A stretch of DNA of 38,707 nucleotides, taken from Myxococcaceae bacterium (GTDB lineage: Bacteria; Myxococcota; Myxococcia; Myxococcales; Myxococcaceae). Positions 33,051 to 38,707 of the stretch are shown here, piece by piece. The notes beneath the pieces were generated by a model. The model was not told the origin of the DNA and ran no database searches. It saw nothing but the letters and a program-made list of their open reading frames with translations. The stretch is from the NCBI GenBank assembly GCA_003818285.1, contig RPRB01000023.1, positions 1 to 38,707 on the forward strand. The letters run 5' to 3'. Both the position numbers and the translations under genes were made by a program. Each line of letters opens with the position of its first letter. The stretch's first letter is position 1.

Positions 33051-33791
33051 ATGTTCAAGCCTTCGTTCCTTGTGGTGCCTCTCCTCGTGATGCTCGCGGC
33101 TTGCGGAGGAGAGGTGAACACCACCTGCCTGGTGCAGCGCCCGGGGCTGGGCGGGTACCTGTTCGTGATGGACCGCACGGGGGCGGTGACCGGCGGAGCG
33201 GGATGCGACGACTCCGTGCTCCCGCCGCGGCTGGCGGACAACCTCCGCTTCGACAAGCTCGGTGCCGAGCAGCGCGAGGTGGTCTTCCGCGCAGAGTCGA
33301 TGCTGCCGACCGACGCTGATGGCAATCCGGACTTCCCGGCCTCGACCGGTGACGTGGGCCGAGGGCAGATCGGCGACTCGCCCGACGCGCAGGGAGTCTG
33401 CACGGTTCCGACCTTCACCACGGCCAACGCCGTCGCCGCTCTGAGCGACGGGAACCCTCCGAATCCGCCGCGGTCGGTCACCCTGACGAACACCCGGTTC
33501 CTGAGCGCCCCGGAGTACCAGGGCTCTCAGGCCGAGAGCGACGCGACCTACACCATCGGATCCTGCAGCGCGAGCTACCACGGCCTGTTGCTGACGCCGA
33601 TCGCGACCTGCGCCACGGACGCCGACTGCAATCCGTTCGCCGATCCGGCGAACGGGCGAGCGGCAGGCTCCGGCGTGAACCCCCTCTATCCGGTGAGCTG
33701 CAACATGGAGGTCGGGGCGCTCTACGGCCAGGATCCCGGAACCGGCATCTGCTGGTTCACGGGCAGCACGTTCCCGCAGATCCAGAAGTAG
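33051..33791 (+). CDS. Cys-rich lipoprotein, partner of the Oar-like receptor
   Basis: This is a 246-residue protein. Residues 1-18 form a lipoprotein signal with lipobox LAAC (Cys18). The mature part holds about nine more Cys (TTCLV, GAGCDD, GVCTV, GSCSAS, ATCATDADCNPF, VSCNME, GICWF), so disulfide bonds in the periplasm or on the surface are likely. CATDADC matches the C-x-x-D-x-D-C segment frequent in secreted myxobacterial proteins. No known domain is recognised. It starts 14 bp after the receptor stop in the same orientation, so the two are very probably one operon, and a role in recognising or holding the receptor's substrate is inferred. Confidence 0.88.
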   Translation: MFKPSFLVVPLLVMLAACGGEVNTTCLVQRPGLGGYLFVMDRTGAVTGGAGCDDSVLPPRLADNLRFDKLGAEQREVVFRAESMLPTDADGNPDFPASTGDVGRGQIGDSPDAQGVCTVPTFTTANAVAALSDGNPPNPPRSVTLTNTRFLSAPEYQGSQAESDATYTIGSCSASYHGLLLTPIATCATDADCNPFADPANGRAAGSGVNPLYPVSCNMEVGALYGQDPGTGICWFTGSTFPQIQK

Positions 33792-33829
33792 CCGGAGTGT
33801 CGATCGGACCCTGACGGGGAGGGCGCCCG

Positions 33830-33930
33830 GAGGTGCCCCCCCGGTGCCGCCTCGAACGTGCGTCGGGGGGTGCCGGTCGGTGCCCCCCGAGCGGTGCCCC
33901 CCCGAGCGGTGCCAGACACCTCGTTACGTT
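33830..33930 (-). repeat. GGTGCC-rich cluster ending in palindrome copy 7
   Basis: Repeated GGTGCC segments include CGAGCGGTGCC at 33888-33898 and 33903-33913 (15-bp period). They run into CGGTGCCAGACACCTCG (33907-33923, core GGTGCCAGACACC) followed by TTACG. The left arm differs by mutation from the consensus. Confidence 0.75.
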
Positions 33931-34093
33931 GTTTGCCCGGCAGCCGAGACGGGGGGCATCACCTCGTCGGTCTTGCTCACCGGACGGCACCGTCCGCGCT
34001 GGTCGACGGTCCTCACCCGTTGTCGTGTCCTGAGGTCTTCTCCGAGTCGGGGTTCCCAGCCGGCCGTCGGCCGGGAAGTGCCGTCGGGAGGTA

Positions 34094-34160
34094 CCGAGGT
34101 GCCGGTACCCGAGGTGCGTACCCGAGGTGCCTGCCCGAGGTGCCAGACACCTCGTTACGG
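34094..34160 (-). repeat. CGAGGTGC half-site array ending in palindrome copy 8
   Basis: CGAGGTGC occurs at 34095, 34110, 34123 and 34136 (spacings 15, 13, 13). The last one is part of the perfect palindrome CGAGGTGCCAGACACCTCG (34136-34154), followed by TTACGG. It faces the same way as copies 1, 5 and 7. Confidence 0.85.
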
Positions 34161-34216
34161 GCCCGTCCTGCCGGCACGGCACGACGGCTGTGTGTGGTAC
34201 GAGCCCTCCGTCCAGG

Positions 34217-34945
34217 ATGATCGAGGCCCGGGGACTCTCCAAGCGCTACGGCGAGGTGGTGGCCGCCTCCGACGTGAGCTTCACCGTCTCCGCCGGAGAG
34301 GTCGTGGGCCTGCTCGGTCCCAACGGCGCCGGCAAGACCACCGTCCTCCGGATGCTCGCCGGGGTGCTCACCCCGACCTCCGGCGAGGTGCGTGTCGCCG
34401 GCCACGGCACCGAGGGCGAGGCCTTCCAGCTGAAGCGGGCCCTCGGGTTCCTCACCGGCGACACGGCGCTGTACCAGCGTCTCACCCCCCGGGAGGTCCT
34501 CCGGTACTTCGGCCGGCTGCACGACATCCCCGAAGCGGCGCTCGCGCCGCGCATCGAGGCTCTCGTGGCTCGCTTCCGGCTCTCCGACTTCGCCGACCGG
34601 CAATGCGGCAAGCTCTCGGCCGGCCAGAAGCAGCGGGCGAACATCGCGCGCGCCTTCGTCCACGACCCGCCGGCGCTCATCCTCGACGAGCCCACCACGG
34701 CGCTGGACGTCGTGACCGGCCGCTTCCTCCTCCAGGCCTTCCGCGAGGCGCGTGCGGCCGGCAAGTCCATCCTCCTCAGCACCCACGTGCTCGGCGACGC
34801 CGAGGCGCTCTGCGACCGCGTGGTCCTGCTCCACCGGGGCCGGGTGCTCGATCAGGGGACCATCCCCGAGGTGTGCGCACGGGCCGGCGCCCGGACGCTC
34901 ACCGACGCCTTCCTGGCCCGGGTGGGCGACGAGGTCGCCGCGTGA
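34217..34945 (+). CDS. ABC transporter ATP-binding protein (NatA-like)
   Basis: This 242-residue ATPase powers an ABC-2 type exporter. It has Walker A GPNGAGKT (34-41), the signature LSAGQ within KLSAGQKQRANIARAF, Walker B LILDEPTTALD and the H-loop STHVLGDAE. It is closest in layout to NatA-type sodium-export ATPases. ATG 34217 is chosen since the fold begins at MIEARGLSKRYG. Its stop overlaps the GTG of the permease (GTGA), so the two are translationally coupled. Confidence 0.95.
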   Translation: MIEARGLSKRYGEVVAASDVSFTVSAGEVVGLLGPNGAGKTTVLRMLAGVLTPTSGEVRVAGHGTEGEAFQLKRALGFLTGDTALYQRLTPREVLRYFGRLHDIPEAALAPRIEALVARFRLSDFADRQCGKLSAGQKQRANIARAFVHDPPALILDEPTTALDVVTGRFLLQAFREARAAGKSILLSTHVLGDAEALCDRVVLLHRGRVLDQGTIPEVCARAGARTLTDAFLARVGDEVAA

Positions 34946-36966
34946 GACCTCGCATCGTCCTTCACATCTTTCGCAAGGACCTGGTGGAGACGCTTCGCGA
35001 TCGCCGCACGGTGGTCATGGCCTTCGTGGTCCCGGCGCTCATCTATCCGCTGCTCTTCACGCTCCTGGGCTCGGTGGCCACCGACAAGCGCGGCGAGCTC
35101 GAGCGCACGCGGGCCCGGATCGCCGCGTGGGGGCCGGTGCCGGAGGACACGCTGCGCGCCGTCGAGCAGCAGGCGCGGGCCGAGATCGTCGACCGCCGGG
35201 CCCTGCCCCCGCCCGAGCCCGAAGCCGAGGCACGGACGCTGGTCGCCGCGAAGAAGGTCCACGTGATCCTGCTCACGCCACCGGGCGCTTCGGGGGCGAG
35301 CACCCCGGTCCGCGTCCTGGCCGACTCGACCAACGTGGACTCGGACGCGATGGAGCGCCGGGTCTCGCGCGCCCTGACCGAGCACGGTGCTGAGCTCCTC
35401 CGCCAGCGGATGACGGCGCTGGGGCAGGACGCCGCGGCGGCGACACCGCTCGATGTGCACGAGGAGGACCTGGCCGACGCCGCCCGTCGTGGCGCCAGCT
35501 TCGCCGCGGCGCTCCTTCCCTACCTCCTCCTCGTCCTGGTGGCGACTTCGGGCTTCTACGCCGCGCTCGACCTGACCGCCGGCGAGAAGGAGCGGGGAAC
35601 CCTGCAGACGCTGCTCACCGCGCCGGTGAGGTCGGTGGAGATCGTCGCCGGCAAGTACCTGGCCGTGCTGGCGCTCACCCTCGCCGCGACGGTGTGCAAT
35701 CTCGGGTCGATCGCCCTGACCCTCTCCCGGGCGACCGCCGCGATGGAGGCAGGCGCGCGCTTCTCGCTTGGCCTCTCCGGCGCCGGCGCCATCTTCCTCA
35801 CCGTCCTGCCGGCGGCCCTGCTCATCGTCGCGCTCCTGATGGCTGTCGGGGTCCTCGCCCGGAGCTACCGTGAGGGTCAGAGCTACCTGATGCCGATCCT
35901 GCTGCTGGTGATGGTCGCCGGCTTCGCCAGCTTCCTCCCCGGCGCCGAGCTCACCGCGGGGACCGCCCTGGTCCCGCTCCTCAACGTCACGCTCCTCGTG
36001 CACGACATCCTCGTCGGCAAGGCAGGGGCCACGCAGATCACCGTGGTCTGGGCGGTGAGCCTCGCCTGGGCGGTGCTGGGCATCCTCCTCGCGGCCCGAG
36101 TGTTCCAGAGCGAGCAGGTGCTGCTCTCGGGCGAGAAGCCCTGGCGCGACGTGCTCTCGCCCGGACTCCGCCAGGCACGTGAGCTGAGCCCGGGCAACGC
36201 GCTGGCCTTCGCCGCGGTGCTCCTGGTCCTGACCTTCTACGGATCGGCGCTGATCGAGCGCCGGGGCGGCGTGGTGGCGCTCATCCTCGTCTCCCAGCTC
36301 GGCTTCTTCCTGGCTCCGTCGTTGCTCTGGTGCCGGCTCTTTCGCGTTCCGCTCCGAGACACCCTGCAGCTGCGCTGGCCCACCGGGCGGGGCTGGGCGG
36401 CCACGGTCCTGCTCGCCGCGGGCGGCTGGAGCGTGGGGGCGGTGGTCTGGGCGCAGCTCCTGCGCTTCCCGGGGGCCCGGGCTTACTCCGACTGGCTCGG
36501 CGAGCTCCTCGGCAAGCAGGGACAGCTCGGGCTGGGCACGGCGCTGCTCCTGGTCGCGTTGCTCCCCGCGGTCGCCGAGGAGGTGACCTTCCGCGGCGTG
36601 GTCCTCGCCGGGCTCCGGCGCAGCGGCTCGCGGTGGATCACCGTCGCAGGCAGCGCGCTCGTCTTCGGGCTGTTCCACGTCAACCCGTACCACGTGCTCG
36701 CCGCGACGGCGGTCGGCCTGCTCCTGGGGTGGGTGGCGCTGGAGAGCGGGAGCATCCTCCCCGGGATGCTCATCCACCTGGTGAACAACGGGGCGCAGGT
36801 GCTGCTCGATCGGATCCCGGGCCTGGCCGACCGGCTCCAGTCGCCGATGGTCCTGGCCCTCGCGCTCGCGACCACCGCGGCGGGGGTCCTCCTCGTGCGT
36901 GGGAGCCGGCGGCCGGCACCGGAAGAACCACCCGGGCCGGCCCCGGTGTCCCTCGCCTCCCCCTAG
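34942..36966 (+). CDS. ABC-2 permease fused to a CPBP (Abi) intramembrane protease
   Basis: This is a 674-residue fusion starting at GTG 34942. Residues 1 to about 400 form a NatB-type ABC-2 permease: helix VVMAFVVPALIYPLLFTLLG, a large extracytoplasmic loop (about 50-185), then helices with GEKERGTLQTLLTAPVRSVEIVAGKYLAV and more membrane segments. Residues about 430-640 form a CPBP/Abi domain with all three motifs: EEVTFR (546-551), FGLFH (575-579) and HLVNN (612-616). CPBP proteins are intramembrane glutamate or zinc-dependent proteases of the Rce1 type, so the exporter may process or protect against its substrate (for example a peptide or bacteriocin). Its last 4 bases overlap the convergent stop of the next gene. 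Confidence 0.93.
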   Translation: MRPRIVLHIFRKDLVETLRDRRTVVMAFVVPALIYPLLFTLLGSVATDKRGELERTRARIAAWGPVPEDTLRAVEQQARAEIVDRRALPPPEPEAEARTLVAAKKVHVILLTPPGASGASTPVRVLADSTNVDSDAMERRVSRALTEHGAELLRQRMTALGQDAAAATPLDVHEEDLADAARRGASFAAALLPYLLLVLVATSGFYAALDLTAGEKERGTLQTLLTAPVRSVEIVAGKYLAVLALTLAATVCNLGSIALTLSRATAAMEAGARFSLGLSGAGAIFLTVLPAALLIVALLMAVGVLARSYREGQSYLMPILLLVMVAGFASFLPGAELTAGTALVPLLNVTLLVHDILVGKAGATQITVVWAVSLAWAVLGILLAARVFQSEQVLLSGEKPWRDVLSPGLRQARELSPGNALAFAAVLLVLTFYGSALIERRGGVVALILVSQLGFFLAPSLLWCRLFRVPLRDTLQLRWPTGRGWAATVLLAAGGWSVGAVVWAQLLRFPGARAYSDWLGELLGKQGQLGLGTALLLVALLPAVAEEVTFRGVVLAGLRRSGSRWITVAGSALVFGLFHVNPYHVLAATAVGLLLGWVALESGSILPGMLIHLVNNGAQVLLDRIPGLADRLQSPMVLALALATTAAGVLLVRGSRRPAPEEPPGPAPVSLASP

Positions 36967-38405
36967 AAGGTGAAGCGGGCGGCGATGCCTCCGCCGTCCT
37001 TTCCGAAGATCGGCGTGACCTGCACCCGTGGCTCGGCGGCAGCGTTGAGCCGCCTCGAGAGGTTGCGGTTGTACTGGTCGGCGAGCTTCGCGGTCTCGTC
37101 GGCGCTGGTCACCATGTCCGGAGTGAGCGCCGCGATGGTGGCGAGCAACCCTCCCACCACGACACCGCCGCCGATGAGCAGGGCGCCGTAGAGGTTGGTC
37201 TTCTGCGCGCGGTCGACGCAGTCGTTGTAGCTCTTCGTGCCCTGCGAGAAGCAGGCCGGATCGTTGAGGTTCTGTGCGTTGCTGGTCACCAAGATGCCCG
37301 AGGCGACGCCCGCGGCGAAGGTGAGGAATCCGAAGCCGTAGAGGATCCCGCGCTCACTCTTCCGCGCCTCGGAGGCGGCGGCGAGATCCCCCCGGCCGAC
37401 AAGCCGATAGAACTCGACCGCCGAGAGCTGACGCGCGCCGTTCTGGGTGTAGACGTCCGTCTTGTGCGAGCGGACGCGCAGCATGTCCCGGTAGTAGACC
37501 TCGCGGGCCAGCCCCGCTGCTGGCAGGTCCTCCTGGACCGCCCTGCCCGGCTGGTTGTCGACCGATTGTGACCCGGGAGCGGCAGGCGCCGGCTGGGCCG
37601 GGACCGCTCCGGGCGGCAGGAGCGGCTTGGCCGGAGGGCTCTGGGTGGCGGGGGCGGCGGCAGGCGGAGGCGCGGCGGCAGGTGGCGCAGCCACGGCGGC
37701 TCCTGCGGCCGCAGGCGGCGCGACCTGCTGGAGGGGCGCGGCCTGGGGAGCCGGGGCGGCCGGCTGGGGCGCCGTGTACTGCGGCGGAGCGGCCTGTGGG
37801 GCGGGCGCGGAGTACTGGGCCGGCGGCGCGGCCTGTGGGACGGGTGCGGCGGCGGGCGGAGCCGCCACTGCGGCCCCGGCGGCGGCTCCGGCGGCTGCCC
37901 CCGGTGCTGCGGAGGGAGGCGGCGCGTACTGAGGGGCGGCCTGTGGCGCGGGGGCGTACTGCTGGGGCGGGGCCTGCGGTGGCGCGGCGTACTGCTGGGG
38001 CGGCGCGGCCTGCGGCGCGGGCGCGTACTGCTGAGGAGGCGCTGCCTGCGGTGGCGCAGCGTACTGCTGCGGCGGTGCCTGCTGAGGTGCGGCCTGCTGG
38101 GGCGGCGCGGCTTGCGGCGCCGGAGCGGCCTGCTGCGGCGCCGGGGCGTACTGCGCGGGCGCCGGAGCCGGAGCGGGAGGGGCCGCGTACTGTTGAGGTG
38201 GGGCGGCCTGTGGCGCAGGCGCGTACTGCTGCGCCGGCGCCGGGGCGTATTGCGCCGGCGCGACCTGGGCGGGTGCAGGTGCGGGCACGTATTGCTGAGG
38301 CGGCGCAGCCTGCGGCGGCGGGCCCCACTGCTGCGGGGCCTGCTGTCGAGCCAGCGCCAGAGAGGAAACCAGAAGACCCAAGACACAACCGAGCCGACCC
38401 TGCAT
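36963..38405 (-). CDS. Pro/Gln/Ala-rich protein with C-terminal membrane domain
   Basis: This 480-residue protein starts at ATG 38405, with GGAGG upstream; the frame is open to 38597, but the signal peptide begins here (MQGRLGCVLGLLVSSLALA). Residues about 20-290 are built from loose QQYAPAPQAAPP-type repeats and are disordered. Residues about 350-480 are globular: a charged segment (DLAREVYYRDML-like region), FLTFAAGVASGILVTS, two Cys in NDPACFSQGTKSYNDCV that may form a disulfide, GALLIGGGVVVGGLLATIAAL, and an end GKDGGGIAARFTF with terminal Phe. No family is recognised. An envelope location is likely. The stop overlaps the convergent permease stop at CTAG. Confidence 0.83.
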   Translation of the reverse strand: MQGRLGCVLGLLVSSLALARQQAPQQWGPPPQAAPPQQYVPAPAPAQVAPAQYAPAPAQQYAPAPQAAPPQQYAAPPAPAPAPAQYAPAPQQAAPAPQAAPPQQAAPQQAPPQQYAAPPQAAPPQQYAPAPQAAPPQQYAAPPQAPPQQYAPAPQAAPQYAPPPSAAPGAAAGAAAGAAVAAPPAAAPVPQAAPPAQYSAPAPQAAPPQYTAPQPAAPAPQAAPLQQVAPPAAAGAAVAAPPAAAPPPAAAPATQSPPAKPLLPPGAVPAQPAPAAPGSQSVDNQPGRAVQEDLPAAGLAREVYYRDMLRVRSHKTDVYTQNGARQLSAVEFYRLVGRGDLAAASEARKSERGILYGFGFLTFAAGVASGILVTSNAQNLNDPACFSQGTKSYNDCVDRAQKTNLYGALLIGGGVVVGGLLATIAALTPDMVTSADETAKLADQYNRNLSRRLNAAAEPRVQVTPIFGKDGGGIAARFTF

Positions 38406-38626
38406 CGTCGCCTCCAACCGAGCGGCGCTCCCCTCGTGCCGCCCGGGAACCCCCCAGGGCCCCGCATGATCCTCGGGCAGGCCTTCTTGTACCAGCCTGC
38501 TCGAGATGGCCGGCCGCCAGCCCGGCAAGAGATCCGACACTCCCAGCGATGATTCGTTGCAGCCGGAATGCCCTGGCGACCCCACTCCGGGGTCCACCGG
38601 GTGACGGTCGGGTGTCGGGCCCGGGC
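38406..38626. other. Gap upstream of the Pro/Gln-rich gene
   Basis: This 221-bp gap should hold the promoter of the Pro/Gln-rich gene, read leftward. No promoter or terminator is clear. Confidence 0.35.
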
Positions 38627-38707
38627 TCAGGACACCTGGCGAGGGACCGCCTCCGCATCGAGACGGGTCTTCTCCGCCACGATGAGCGCCCGGACGTGTT
38701 CCCGGAA
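38627..38707 (-). CDS. C-terminal fragment of an unidentified protein (5' end beyond window)
   Basis: Read leftward, 26 codons are open from the right edge to a TGA at 38627-38629. The peptide begins FREHVRALIVAEKTRLD and ends AVPRQVS. It is amphipathic and probably helical. It could be the end of a real gene, but 26 residues are too few to identify it. Confidence 0.35.
   Translation of the reverse strand, partial: FREHVRALIVAEKTRLDAEAVPRQVS

Larger units (their letters stand above)
33792..34216. other. 425-bp noncoding gap with palindrome clusters
   Basis: It lies between the lipoprotein stop and the ABC transporter start. Two repeat clusters (33830-33930 and 34094-34160) occupy it. I see no gene and no clear promoter. 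A frame passes through it but only translates the repeats. Confidence 0.7.

Overview
This is a GC-rich chromosomal window with dense genes, many GTG starts and several 4-nt stop/start overlaps. The gene content fits a myxobacterium or close relative (Myxococcota, formerly Deltaproteobacteria). It has an Oar-like TonB receptor paired with a Cys-rich lipoprotein, a membrane-anchored Ser/Thr kinase, a MshEN/GspE-N protein with HEAT repeats, long Pro/Ala-rich proteins and long coiled coils. The genus assignment is inference, because no rRNA, tRNA or taxonomic marker was seen.

Layout. 1-532 (-) is a lipoprotein with 19-residue GLNIP repeats, cut by the left edge. 762-2324 (-) is an acyl-CoA carboxyltransferase. 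2421-3002 (+) is a small Gly-rich membrane protein. 3005-7522 (-) holds a MshEN/GAF-like/HEAT protein and an RDD membrane protein with a zinc ribbon and a very long disordered region. 7730-12577 (-) is a tightly overlapped operon: M16 peptidase, DCC protein, ABM-fold monooxygenase, PrmA and RsmE. 12652-14982 (+) is a large coiled-coil protein. 15017-17025 (+) carries an Asp/Glu racemase-family protein and HemW. 17177-18835 (+) is a CHASE3 histidine kinase. 18843-20251 holds a four-helix membrane protein and a DoxX protein. 20261-25931 (-) holds a very large DUF3857/transglutaminase-like lipoprotein and a Ser/Thr kinase. 25998-26630 (+) is a uracil-DNA glycosylase. 26745-27230 (-) is an ArsR-type regulator. 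27411-29017 (+) is a coupled pair of LuxR-type regulators, the second with two HTH domains. 29797-33791 (+) is the Oar-like receptor and its lipoprotein. 34217-36966 (+) is an ABC exporter whose permease is fused to a CPBP protease. 36963-38405 (-) is a Pro/Gln-rich protein, and 38627-38707 (-) is the tail of another gene.

The most unusual part is about 26.7-34.2 kb. It combines an ArsR regulator, a TetR-operator-like palindrome, single- and double-HTH LuxR proteins, and a perfect 10-bp hairpin that buries the ribosome-binding site and start codon of the TonB receptor. It also has a 33-bp direct repeat just upstream of that hairpin, and a dispersed family of 19-bp palindromes (CGAGGTG-5 nt-CACCTCG) in the noncoding gaps. 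These palindromes are also found at 19.56 kb, and their orientation brackets the receptor operon. They look like REP-type elements, but no matching transposase lies in the window.

No rRNA, tRNA, CRISPR array, insertion sequence, prophage or convincing Rho-independent terminator was recognised.
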